64,000 nt of DNA from Ophiocordyceps camponoti-saundersi (nom. inval.) (Eukaryota; Ascomycota; Sordariomycetes; Hypocreales; Ophiocordycipitaceae). Numbering within the stretch: the first letter of the stretch is position 1; every line of letters starts with the position of its first letter. A program made the translations under genes and the position numbers. The DNA lies in contig PDHQ01000109.1 of assembly GCA_003339415.1 (NCBI GenBank), forward strand, positions 1-64,000, in the 5' to 3' direction. Below the pieces are notes generated by a model. The model saw nothing but the letters and a program-made list of their open reading frames with translations. It was not told the origin of the DNA and did not search any database. This document shows, one piece after another, positions 34,521 through 46,550 of the stretch.

Positions 34521-36085
34521 TATATAGCCCCCTTTTTAAGCTAGCTAAGGAAATAAAAATATAATATAAAAAAATTAATATAAACTATATTAATATAAAG
34601 CTTTATATAAACTTTAGCTAGTTACTTAATACTTTTTAAAAAAAGAGATAAGATTATAAAAAGCTCTCTTATAATTTAAAGAATTAAACTTTAGTTTTTA
34701 AAAGAAAATTCTAATAAGCTTAAAATTATAATATTAAATAAAAAAAATAAACTTATATATTAATAATAAAATTTACTTATATAATAAATATATTAAGTTA
34801 AGTAATAATATATTAACTTATAAGAAGCTTAGGTAATAACTTATTATATAAAAAATATAAAGCTAATTAAAAGCTTCTTATTATATATTACTAGCGCTAG
34901 TTTATAAGCTAAGGTATAATATAATTATAATATATTATAAAAAATTAGTTTATAACTAATTATAGCTATATAAGGGGTTTATAATAATTATATTTAGGTT
35001 TTTATAATAGTACTTAGTTATTACGTAAAGTATATAGTTAGCTTAGAAGGGGGGCTTCTCTCCTCTTTTCTTCTTTTTTTTAATAACTTTAATTATAACT
35101 TTATTTTAGCTTATAAACTAAAGTATATACTTACTAATAAATCCGTAAGCTTAAGCCGCGCGCGGACCGCTTATATATAAGGTAATATACTAAGGCTATA
35201 AATTACCTAAGCTATAATAATTAATATATATATACCTTTTTTTACTTATTATCCCCTTAATTAAAATACTCTAAATCTACCCCTAGCTACCCCGCTCTGC
35301 TTTTAATAAGTCCTAACTTTAATACTCTTATTTATTTATAAAGCTTTAAGTAATTACGCTTAAAATAGCTAATCTAATTATATTAATAATAACACTATCG
35401 CTTAATAGCGCTTAAAAAGCGAGAAATTATAAGTATAATATTTATTAGGTTAGCTATAAGAGGTAGTAGTAAATTAACTAATATATTAACAATACTCTTA
35501 AAATTAAATATTTTATTAAAGCTTTAAAGAAAGCTAGTAGAAGCTAAGTATATTATAAGCTAGTTTTTATATCCTAAATACTTTTATAGCTTTTTATATA
35601 ATTTAAATAAGAGTAAAATAATCTTAGCGTAGTTAAATTAATATAATAGTTTAGCTTTAAAAAAGTATATTTTTTACTTTATAATATATTTTCTAAAAAG
35701 CTTTAATAGCTTTTAATATATTTTAATTAAGGAAAAACCTATTTAACGCTTTTAATAATTTTCTCTAAAAAGCTTAAAAATATAAAGTAAAAAATATTAA
35801 GCTAAAAAGAACAATATATAATTATAAGAATATATAAAAAGAATATATATTAGAAAATACTAAGTTAAGAAAAGATATAATAAAATTATACTTTAAGTTT
35901 CTTAATTATAGCTTTATTAATTATAAGTTTAATATATATAATAGCTAGCTAAAAGTTAAGGCTAAAAAAGCTATAAGCGGCTTTATTATAAGTAAAGTTT
36001 AATAATATTTTATATTAAAATTTTACTTTTATACTTAGTTAGTAATAAAAGAAGCTTTTATTAATATAAAGGTTTTATATAAGTA
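34520..36085. other. RIP-degraded DNA, no element recognised
   Basis: AT-rich and stop-rich on both strands. A small GC islet lies at 35155-35170. I see no domain or repeat match. Confidence 0.5.
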
Positions 36086-36280
36086 GTTACTAAAGTAAGC
36101 AAAAATAAAGTTATAATTAAAGCTATAAAAAAGAGGAAAAAAAGGGAGAAGCCCCCTTTTTAAGCTAACTATATACTTTATATAATAACTAAGTATTATT
36201 AGGAAAACCTAAATATAATTATTATAAACCTCTTTATATAGCTATAAATAATTATAAATTAATTATATATATATATATTT
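36085..36280 (+). repeat. repeat P, copy 2 (uninterrupted)
   Basis: It is collinear with 33330-33418 plus 34423-34510 and represents the empty target of the 1-kb insertion. Confidence 0.7.
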
Positions 36281-36306
36281 ATTTATAAGTTTATAATTTT
36301 AAGCTA

Positions 36307-36490
36307 AATATAAGTTACTTATATAACTTATATAACTTATATAACTTATATAACTTATATAACTTATATAACTTATATAACTTATATAACTTATATAACT
36401 TATATAACTTATATAACTTATATAACTTATATAACTTATATAACTTATATAACTTATATAACTTATATAACTTATATAACTTATATAACT
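36307..36490. repeat. 9-bp tandem repeat (ACTTATATA)n
   Basis: About 20 nearly perfect head-to-tail copies of ACTTATATA. It is a minisatellite-like tract with hardly any unit variation, so it expanded after, or was spared by, the point mutation of this region. Confidence 0.9.
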
Positions 36491-37057
36491 TAAATATTAG
36501 GAGATATTTTATAATAAAAAAAGGTATAAGGGGTAGTATATAATTTAGCTATATAGCTACTTTTTTATATATAAAGAAAAGTTTATTTATTTTAATTATA
36601 TAAAAGTTAAGTTACTTTTACTTTTTATATATATATATATATATATAAAGATTAATTAATATTAATTAATAGTTATATTAGTTTTTATTAATAATTATTA
36701 GTTAATTATAAATTATCTAAAGTAAAAAGATAAATTTTATATAATATTAAAAAGTTTTTATATTTAATTTTATTTAATACTTCTTCTTTTACTTATTTTA
36801 AATATTAAGTTTTAACTAAAAAGCTATATTAGCTTAGTATTATTATTAAAAGAAACTAAAAGATTAAAGTAATATATAATATATATTAATATTAAGTTAT
36901 AACTATAAAGCTATATTTTACTTAGTACTTTTATTAATTATATAATATTACTTTTAATAACTTTTTAGATATATATATTATAATAATATAGCTATAACTT
37001 TTTAAAATAATAAACTTTATAAATTATAATAAACTTTATAAGTAAATAATTAGTAAT
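36490..37057. other. RIP-degraded DNA, no element recognised
   Basis: Very AT-rich, with short TA runs near 36630 and 37070. No coding or repeat call. Confidence 0.5.
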
Positions 37058-37076
37058 AACTCCCTTATATTATATA

Positions 37077-37665
37077 TATATATTATATTACTTTAGTAAC
37101 TTTAAGTAGTATTTAAATATATATTATTTAGTAAAGAGGAAAACTAGGGTGCTAGGAGAAAACCCCTTACTTAATAGTAAGCTAGCTTATAAGCTAAATT
37201 TATTATATTAGAAAGCTTAATTATTATAAGAAATATATAAAGTTATGCTAATCCTAAGTAAAAGGTACCTATACTTCTTATTATATATCTTATCTAAGTT
37301 CTAAGTAATTTTAGTATATATATTAGCAGATACTATAGTAAAGATAATAAAGTTACTTTATAATTATACTTTATTACTAAATTAAATTAGTCCCTAGCCT
37401 TTTAGCTACTAAGGTAGCTTATAATTACTATTAAGGGGTTTTTAGTTCCTTAATAACTTATATTATTATACTTATAGCCTCTTAACTATATTTACTATAA
37501 ACCCAGCAAGGTTATTACTCCTGCTAAGGTTATGCTATAGTCGGACCGTACCCCGGCTATATAGTTAAGGTAAAAAACACCTATGCCCTCCGCTAGATTC
37601 GAACTAACTACCTTACTTATAAAAGACTAATATCTCTAAGCGCTTAACTACTACGCTAAGAGGGC
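37077..37665 (-). mobile_element. tRNA-derived SINE, copy 1, with 19-bp target-site duplication
   Basis: The 19-mer beginning AACTCCCTTATATT and ending TATATA occurs at 37058-37076 and again at 37666-37684, exactly bordering the element. On the minus strand it starts with an 82-nt tRNA-like head at the first base after the duplication. A body of about 450 bp follows, then AAGGGGTTTTCTCC and GTTTTCCTC near 37170-37135, and an AT-rich tail. The layout is that of a tRNA-derived SINE, transcribed by RNA polymerase III and moved by a LINE. Confidence 0.8.
37584..37665 (-). ncRNA. tRNA-like SINE head with A and B boxes
   Basis: The minus strand can fold as a tRNA. Acceptor strands GCCCTCT and GGAGGGC pair over 7 bp (one G-U). 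A D-stem is formed by GCGT and GCGC-type bases around an AGTAGTTAA loop. The T-arm is GTTAG-TTCGAAT-CTAGC with all five pairs. The B box GTTCGAATC is intact (37604-37596), and the A box is TAGCGTAGTAGT. The variable region is about 13 nt, longer than class I, suggesting a Leu/Ser-type ancestor. The anticodon loop does not fit well, so it is not called as a working tRNA gene. Confidence 0.7.
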
Positions 37666-37856
37666 AACTCCCTTATATTATATAATAAAATAATAAAAAA
37701 AATATAATATTTTACTATATTTAAACTTAAAGTATAAACTTTATATTTTAAGTTATATAATTAAATATTACCTAAGCTTTAAAAATAAGTAAATTAACTA
37801 TACTTATTATATAATAAATATATAATATCTTTTATTTTAACTTTTATAAGAATACT

Positions 37857-37891
<35 letters not shown>

Positions 37892-37929
37892 TTATACTAA
37901 TAATATATAAGGTATTTAAGTATATATTT

Positions 37930-38529
37930 TTTAATAAAGAGGAAAAACTTAAAAGCTAGGAGGAAAACCTTTTACTTAATATTATTAGCTAGCTAATAAG
38001 CTAAATTTATTACGTTAGAAAGCTTAACTATTATAAGTATAATTTAAAGTTATATAAATCTTAAGCGAGAAATACTTATATTTTTTATTATATATCTTAT
38101 TTAAGTTTTAAGGAATTTTAATATATATATTAGTAGTATTTAGTAAAAGTTTAAAAAATTAGCTAATTAACTTACTTTATAATTATACTTTATTACTAAA
38201 TTAGTCCCTAGCTATTTAGCCGCTAAAGTAGCTTATAGTTAATATAAAGGGGCCTTTTTAGTCTCTTAATAACTTATATTATTATTTAACTATACTTATA
38301 TTTACCCTATACCTTACTTAAGCTTTAGCTAAGTTATTATTTCTGCCTAAGGAAGGGAAGGGGCTTGGCAGGGTTACTACTTCTATCGGGGTTATGCTAA
38401 GGTCAGACTAAACCCTAGCTATATAATTAAGGTAAAAAATACTCGTGCCCTCTGCCGAATTTAAGCCGACTGCCTCTTTTATAAGAGACTAATATCTCTA
38501 AGCGCTTAACTATAACGCTAAAAAAGCGC
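37930..38529 (-). mobile_element. tRNA-derived SINE, copy 2
   Basis: It is collinear with copy 1 along its length, with a tRNA-like head at 38446-38529 (T-arm GTCGG-CTTAAAT-TCGGC, anticodon stem AGAGA/TCTCT). The B box is damaged by RIP-type changes (CTTAAATTC). It has an extra G-rich stretch near 38341-38375. Same orientation as copy 1, separated by about 260 bp. Its target duplication is not clear (CTCTT...TATATA on both sides is only approximate). Confidence 0.75.
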
Positions 38530-39300
38530 TCTTTTTTATATAATTTAATTAAAACTTCAAGGCTAAACTTATTATTAATTAAGTTATATTTACTAAACTT
38601 TTATAAAAAAGCTAGCTTAAATTATTATTATATAATATATTTCTTTTTTTAAATATAAATTATTTATATAACGCTTTATTAAGCTTTTTATAACCTCTTT
38701 TCCTAATTATAATATAACCTTTAACTTAGTATTATACTTTATAATAAAGTATATTACTTTTAACTTTCCTAAACTAACTTTATAATATTATATAATATTA
38801 AATATAACTTAAGTATAAAATAATAAATTATAAAATATTTTAATATAGCCCTCTTAAACTACTTTAGCTTAGCTCTCTTAAATTATCTTAGTATAGCCCT
38901 TATAATTTTAGCTTTATATAACTTTAATAATATAAATAATAAAATATTTTAAATTAATATAGCTATAACTTATTCTAGTAACGCTAATCTTAACTATATT
39001 AAATACTTTTTAATTTTTAATAAGTATTATATAAGTTTATTCTTTATTACTTATATATAAAGTTATAAATAAACTTATCTCTTTATATAAAGTAACCGCT
39101 TTTTTTAAAAATAATAAAAAAACTAAAACTATATTAAAAAACTATATAATATACTAATTTATAAATCTTTTATTTTTATTAGTTATTACTTTTAAATTAA
39201 TATAACTAAAAATTAATATTATATTATTTTTAAATATTTTATTAAATAAAGTATAAAATTATTTTTTATATTTTATTAAAATAAATAAATAATAATAGAA
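38530..39300. other. RIP-degraded DNA, no element recognised
   Basis: AT-rich with TAA/TAG-broken frames only. Confidence 0.5.
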
Positions 39301-41220
39301 AGTATATACTTTTTTAAATATATACTTAAATATTTATATATTTAATAGCGATAACTTTTATATATTTTATAAATTCCGCGCTTATAGTAATATAAATATA
39401 AACTTTTTATTATTATATTATAAGAAAACTTCGCTTCCTTTATTACCTTATAATAATAGTAAGCTACGCTTAAAGTAATTTTAAAAGGAAATGTAACGCT
39501 ATATAAGTAAATTATAACCGCGAAAATTTTTTACTTAGAATATAGCTTTACTTTAAATTATAATAATCTTAAACTTAAAAGTTTATTATACTTTTTATTT
39601 TATTAAAAGCTAAGGTAAATATTAGTAAAATTATTTTAAAAAACGCTTTTATTTTTATATAAGTAATTATTAAATAAGTAGCGGAGTTTAAAAAGGTTTA
39701 GGGAGGCGCCCCCTTTACTCTAACTTTATTAATTAGTAATATCTTCTTAGCTATTATAGCCGCGGTTTCCTTTTTTTTATAGCTTTAGGGGAAGCGGAAT
39801 TTCTCTAATATAAGCTATAATTATAGCTAAAGCGCTAAAGAAAACTATTAAAAAGTAAATTTCTAAGTAATATAAGTAATAGCTTATTATTTTTTTTAAC
39901 TTTATTATTATTTTATTTTAAGTTTAAAGCTTTAAAATAATTATAATAAATATTAATTATAAACTTTATAAGTAAAGCTTAGCTTTTATAATAAGGAAAC
40001 TATTTAATAATAATATTATAATAATATTTTAAGATATTATTTATAAGCTTTAATTTAATTTAAAGTAATTTTATATTATTTTTAAAGAAAAAAATACTTA
40101 ATTAGTAAAAGTTATATTCTTATTATAAAAAAAGTATTAGCGTAAGCCTTATAATAAAATAGTAAGGAAGCTTTTTAAAAAAAATAATTAAATTATTAAA
40201 TAAAGTTTTAATAATATAATTATATAGAAAAAGATATTATTTAAAAACTTAATAAAGTTTTTTAATAATTATTATTAATAATATAATAAATATAAATTAA
40301 ATTTATAATAAAAATATAATAATATAAGCGGAGATTTTTAATATTAAACTATATATATTAAAAGTTTAACCTTAATAATATTTTAAATATTATTAATTTA
40401 GATATATTATTAAATATTATATAATAAAGCTATAATATAATAAATATTTTACCGCTTTATATATAAAAAGTAAATTTACTTACCTTATAGCTTATAAAAA
40501 AAATTATATTATTATTTTTTTTATTAAAAATTTTACTTTAAGTAAAATTAACTTTACTTTAAAATAAAAGTAATATAAGACTAAGCGAAAGATATATATA
40601 TTACCTAACTTTAGAGGTTTATAAATTAAAACTTTATATATACCGCTTTTTCTCTTTTTTAGCGCTAATTAGAAATTAATAATAGCTAAGGCGGAAACGC
40701 TAAAAAGTAAATATAATAATACTTTTTTCTTTAACTTTAATTTTATACTTATTTATAGCTTTACTATAATAATTTAATTATTTTTTAAAATTAGCTATTA
40801 TAAAATTTATTATAAAATAGTAAAACTTTTATATATATTTAAGCTATATAAATAAAGCCTTAATTAATTAGATTATTAAAGCTATTTTAATTAAATATAA
40901 GAAGTTAATTTATAGTAATAATAATAGCTAAGAGGATAAGTAAGCTATATAAACTCTATACTAAACTTAGTTTATATAAATTTTTACTATTACGGAGTCC
41001 GCTTCGGGGGAAATATTAGCTTCTAAATTACTAGTTAATACTTAACTTATTAAATATATAAAGTGCTAGGTATAGGTAAGGTTTAACTTAAAGCTAAGGT
41101 AACGCTTAAGGGGAGGGTTTTACTCCGGGCTCTCTAGTTTTTCCCTTTTTTAAAATATATATAAGATAGTTTTAAGCTATATAAGGTATATTAGCGTATA
41201 AATATTATTATTAATATTTA
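39300..41220 (+). mobile_element. unclassified 1.9-kb retroposon-like repeat, copy A
   Basis: It aligns end to end with 51340-53215 (same strand) and with the minus strand of 42725-46130. Internal landmarks are a GAGGCGCCCCCTTTACTC-type box near 39704 (matches 51717 and, reversed, 45733) and ATAGCCGCGGTTTCC near 39757. The right end has GGGGAGGGTTTTAC, TTTTTCCC and AGCGTATAAATATTATTATT. A simple TTA tail and a LINE-like end motif suggest retroposition. I found no protein domain and no terminal inverted repeats. Confidence 0.65.
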
Positions 41221-41259
41221 TATATTAACTTTTTATTATAATAAGATAAGACTTATTAT

Positions 41260-42715
41260 TTAATATTTTACTTTTTATAATATATTTATTATTAAGGAGA
41301 TAATAATAATACTTATAATAGCTAAAGCTAAGGCTTAAAAAGTAAGTAATACTCTTATAATTATAAATTAGGGGTTATAAGGACTAAGTTAGTTTTTATA
41401 ATATTCTTAATTTAGCTAAGAGTAATATAATAATAGTATTAAGATATATAAAAAGATAAACTAAGTATAAACCCTTAATAATAATAATTTTAAAAACGTA
41501 TATAAAAAGCTTATTATAATAATATTAGTTATAATATTCTTTAAAGCTTATAGTATTATAATAGCTTTTAAAGCTAAACTTTAAAAAAATATATAATTAC
41601 CTTAAACTTAACTAAAATCTAACTTTTATCTAAGTTTATTAAGTTAATTAAAAAAATTATTACTTAAGCTATATAGAAAGTATTTTTATAAATTATTAGC
41701 GCTAATATTAATTAAACTTACCTTACTTAAGCTTTTATAGCTATTACTAGCTATATATTAGTTAAGCTTCTGCCTTACACCGCCCTGCACCGCCCCGCGC
41801 TACGCTGCACCGCCCCGCTCCTTCCGCGCTATACCTTACAGACTTTCCTTTCTCCGCACTCCCTTACTTACCCCACTTTCTTATATTATTTAAGACTACC
41901 CCTAGGCAGTAAGCTTATTATATTATACCGCCGCTAGCTACCGCTATACTCTTATATAAGCGTATAGTAAGCTTTTCCTTTTATAGTTAGGAGGTTTTAC
42001 CTTACTTTAGGGGATTTTTCCTACTTAATATATTATAGAAGCTTTAGATATTATAAAGGCCCCTAGTATATAAATAAAGAAATAAAAGTTAGTTAAGCTT
42101 ATTTTTAGCTATTTTAATAAGAAAGTTATTAATTTAATAAAAAATATAATAATTAATATAAATACTTTATAGCTAACTTTATAAGAAATTATATAAGCTA
42201 TAAATATAGCTTTAAAATATAATATTATATTAATAGTAAAATAGCTTCTTAGTAAAAATATTATAATTATATTTTATTTAAAGTATAAAAGATAAATAGT
42301 ATTAGTTAAGTAAATCCTTATTATTTTTAAAAATAGTATAGTTTATATTTAGAAAACTTACTTTATAATTTTAAAAAGAGTTTATATAAAAGTAGCTAGA
42401 AATAATTAAGATTTACTTATATAATAAATTAAGGAAATTAATAAAGTTAATATTACTTAAACTAAAGCCTTTTAGCTTTAAAGCAAAGAATATATATATA
42501 TACCTTATTTTAAGAATTATTAATATAATAAATATAAATAAATTAATATAAAAAACTAGTTATAAATATAAGAACTTCTTATATTAAAGTTTATAATATT
42601 ATAACATAACTTTAATAATATTATTAATACTTTTAACTTAAATATATAATAAAATATTATTATAAGTAATTTTATTATAGCTTTTATATAGCTATAATAT
42701 ACTTAATAATAGTAT
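41260..42715 (+). pseudogene. second copy of LINE ORF1, partial, carrying an insertion
   Basis: 41260-41769 aligns with 5940-6460 and 42089-42715 with 6470-7080 of the 6-12 kb LINE, in the same orientation. It is more heavily mutated than the first copy: most GC-rich words of 6000-6040 have become AT. It stops before the zinc knuckles, where the next repeat begins. Confidence 0.75.
41770..42088 (+). mobile_element. 319-bp GC-rich non-autonomous insertion, 12-bp target duplication
   Basis: TTAGTTAAGCTT flanks it at 41758-41769 and 42089-42100, while the other LINE copy has the site once near 6455. The left third is a degenerate repeat of CCGCCC(T)GCA and CCGCCCCGC words (41777-41825). The right end has GGAGGTTTTACC, GGGGATTTTTCCTAC and ATATATTATAGAAG, very like the LINE 3' end at 12435-12490. 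It keeps several CA and TG dinucleotides, so it arrived late or was hit weakly. A reverse-orientation relative lies at 47520-47890. Confidence 0.75.
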
Positions 42716-42724
42716 TAATATACT

Positions 42725-43795
42725 AATATACTTTATATAGCTTAGAACTATTTAATATATATTTTAAAAAAGAGAAAAACTAAAAAGCTTCGAGTAAAAC
42801 CCTCTTTTTAAGTATTACCTTAGCTTTAAGTTAAACCCCGCCTATACTTAGTATTTTATATATTTAATAAATAAAGTATTAATAAGTAATTAGAAAGCTA
42901 ATATTTCTTTTAAAGTAAACTTTATAATAATAAAACTATATATAAACTAAGTTTAATATAAAGTTTATATAGCTTATTTATCCTCTTAGCTATTATTATT
43001 ATTATAAATAAAATCTTTATAATTAATTAAGATAGCTTTAATAATATAATTAATTAAAGCCTTATTAATATAATTTAAAAATATATTAAAATTTTATTAT
43101 TTTATAATAAACTTTATAATAGCTAATTTTAAAAAAATAGCTAAATTATTATAATAAAATTATAAATAAATATAAAGTTAAAGTTAAGGGAGGAGGTATT
43201 ATTATATTTACTTTTTAGCGTTTCCGCCTTAGCTATTATTAGTTTCTAATTAACGCTAAAAAGGGAGAAGGGGCGGTATATATAAAGTTTTAATTTATAA
43301 ACTTTTAAGGTTAAGTAGCGTATATTTCTTTTACTTAATTCTATACCGCTTTATTTTTAAAATAAAGTTAACTTTACTTTAAGTAAAACTTTTAATAAAA
43401 AAGATAATAATATAATTTTTTCTTATAAGCTATAAAGTAAATAAACTTACTTTTTATATATAAAATAATAAAATATTTATTATATTATAGCTTTATTATA
43501 TAATATTTAATAATATATTTAAATTAATAATATTTAAAATATTATTAAAGTTAAACTTTTAATATATATAGTTTAGTATTAAAAATCTTTATTTATATTA
43601 TTATATTTTAATTATAAATTTAATTTATATTTATTATATTATTTATAATAATTATTAAAAAGCTTTATTAAGTTTTTAAATAATATATTTTTATATATAA
43701 TTATATTATTAAAACTTTATTTAAAAACTTAATTTTTTTTAAAAAGCTTTCTTATTACTTTATTATAAGGCTTATATTAATAATAATAATAATAA
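42725..43795 (-). mobile_element. 1.9-kb repeat, copy B1 (3' part only)
   Basis: It matches the 3' half of copies A and C in reverse and also 43800-44870 next to it, so two copies stand head to tail. It is truncated, and the motif end lies at its left. Confidence 0.65.
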
Positions 43796-46130
43796 TTTAT
43801 ACGCTAATATACCTTATATAGCTTAAAACTATCTTATATATATTTTAGAAAGGGGAAAAACCGGAGAACCTAAAGTAAAACCCTCCCCTTAAGCGTTACC
43901 CTAGCTTTAGGTTAAACCTTACCCGCACTTAGTATTTTATATATTTAATAAGTTAAATATTAACTAATAATTTAAAAGCTAATATTTCCCCTAAAGCGGA
44001 CTTTACGGTAATAAAAATATATATAAACTAAGTTTAATATAAAGTTTATATAGCTTACTTATTTTTTTAGCTATTATTATTATTATAAATTAAATTCCTA
44101 TATTTAATTAAAATAGCTTTAATAATTTAATTTATTAAGGCCTTATTAGTATAGCTTAAGAATATATAAAAATTTTCCTATTTTATAATAAACCTTATAA
44201 TAGCTAATCTTAAAAGATAGCTAGATTATTATAGCGGAGCTATAAATAAGTATAAAGTTAGGGTTAAAAAAGGGGGTATTATTATATTTACTTTTTAGCA
44301 TTTCCGCCTTAGCTATTATTAATTTCTAGTTAGCGCTAAAAAGGGAGAAAGAGTAATATATATAAAGTTTTAGTTTATAAACCTCTAAAGTTAGGTAATA
44401 TATATATTTTTCGCTTAATCTTATATTACTCTTATTTAAAAGTAAAGTTAATTTTACTTAAGGTAAAATCTTTAATAAAAATAATAGTAATATAAGTTTT
44501 TCTTATAAATTATAAGGTAAGTAAATTTACCTTTTATATATAAAGTAGTAAAATATTTATTATATTATAACTTTATTATATAATATTTAATAATATATCT
44601 AAATTAGTAATATTTAAATATTATTAAAGTTAAATTTTTAGCGTATATAGTTTAATATTAAAAATCTCCGCTTATATTATTATATTTTTATTATAAATTT
44701 AGTTTATATTTACTATATTATTAATAATAATTATTAGGAAACTTTATTAAGTTTTAGAATAATATCTTTTTATATATAATTATATTATTAAAACCTTATT
44801 TAATAACTTGATTTTTTTCTAAAAAGCTTCCTTATTACTTTACTATAAGGCTTACGCTAATACCCCTTTTATAATAAAAATATAACCCCCGCTAATTAAG
44901 TATACCTTTTCTTTAAAAATAATATAAAGCTATTTTAAATTAAACTAAAGCTTATAAATAATATTTTAAAATATTATCGTAATATCGCTACTAAGTAGTT
45001 TTTTTATTATAAAGGCTTTAGCCTTACTTACGAAATTTATAGTTAATACTTATTATAGTTATTTTAAGGCCTTAAACTTAGAGCGGAGTAGCTATAAAGT
45101 TAGGATAAATTATAAGCTATTACTTATATTACTTAAAAACTTACTTTTTAATAATCTTCTCCGGCGCTTTAGCTATAATTATAGCTTATATCGGAGGAGT
45201 TCCGCTCTCCCTAAAGCTATAAAAAAAAGAAACCGCGGCTATAATAGCTAAGGAGATATTACTAACTAATAAAGTTAAAGTAAGGGGGGCATTTTAAGGC
45301 TTATATTAATAATTCTTTTATAATAAAAATATAACTTTTATTAATTAAGTATATTTTTTTAAAAAATAATATAAAGCTATTTTAAATTAAATTAAAGCTT
45401 AAATATAATATTTTAAGATATTATTATAATATTATTATTAAGTAATTTCCTTATTATAAAAGCTTAACTTTACTTATAAAATTTATAATTAATATTTATT
45501 ATAATTATTTTAAAATTTTAAACTAAAAGTAAAATAATAATAAAATTAAAATAAATTATAAACTATTACTTATATTACTTAAGAATTTACTTTTTAATAA
45601 TTTTCTTTAACGCTTTAGCTATAATTATAGCTTATATTAAAAAAGTTTTACTCTCCTTAAAGCTATAAAAAAAGAGGAAACCGCGGCTATAATAGCTAAG
45701 AAAATATTACTAACTAATAAAGTTAGAGTAAGGGGGGCGCCTCCTTAAACCTTTTTAAACTTTACTACTTATTTAATAATTACTTATATAAAAATAAAAG
45801 CGTCTCTTAAAATAATTTTACTAATATTTACTTTAGCTTTTAATAAAGTAATTAGTATAATAAACTTTTAAATTTAAAATTATTATAATTTAAAGTAAAG
45901 CTATATTTTAAGTAAAAACTTTTCGCGGTTATAATTAACTTATATAGTATTACCTTTCCTTTTAAAATTACTTTAAGTATAGCTTACTATTATTATAAAA
46001 TAATAAAGGGAGCAAAGTTTACTTATAATATAAGAATAAAAAGTTTATATTTATATTATTATAAGCGCGGAACTTATAAAATATATAAAAGTTACTATAA
46101 TATATTTAAAAAAAGAAAGTATATACTTAA
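43795..46130 (-). mobile_element. 1.9-kb repeat, copy B2, with internal duplication
   Basis: It is the reverse of copies A and C. Part of it is present twice: 44870-45295 and 45300-45740 align with each other (both run from a GGCTTAYRYTAATA-type start to an AAAGTTARAGTAAGGGGGGC end). It is therefore either a composite of two nested insertions or a local duplication. A TTA-repeat tail at 43780-43800 marks the 3' end. Confidence 0.6.
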
Positions 46131-46550
46131 TATTTATTAAAAATAATATTAAAACTTATATTTTATAGAAAAGTAACTATATTTTATAATTTTAAAATTA
46201 TTTATAATAAAACTATAAAATAACTATATATAAAAAATAACTATAAAGTTATATAAGTATTATAAAGCTATTATAACTTAATACTAAAACTAATTAAAAG
46301 ATATATAATATACTTCCGGTTATAATATAATAATTAAATATAAAAAGTAAGTTTTTAAATTATATTAAAATCTTAAATAAGATTTTAAAAGCTATAGTTT
46401 ATATTATAAGAAGTTTACCTTTAAGTTATAATCTTTTTATATATAGTTTATAATAATTTTTAATATTATAATTTAGTAAAAATTAGCTTTACTCTTAATA
46501 TAACTTTTAAAATAAACTTTTATAATTTATATTTATATACTTTTCTTTCT
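46130..46550. other. RIP-degraded DNA, no element recognised
   Basis: AT-rich, no match. Confidence 0.5.

Noticed and set aside
36307..36490. CRISPR array
   Set aside because: Units are 9 bp head to tail with no spacers; it is a simple tandem repeat.
37584..37665. Functional tRNA gene
   Set aside because: The anticodon loop does not fit a standard 7-nt loop, the sequence is the head of a repeated element with target duplications, and a sister copy at 38446-38529 has a ruined B box.
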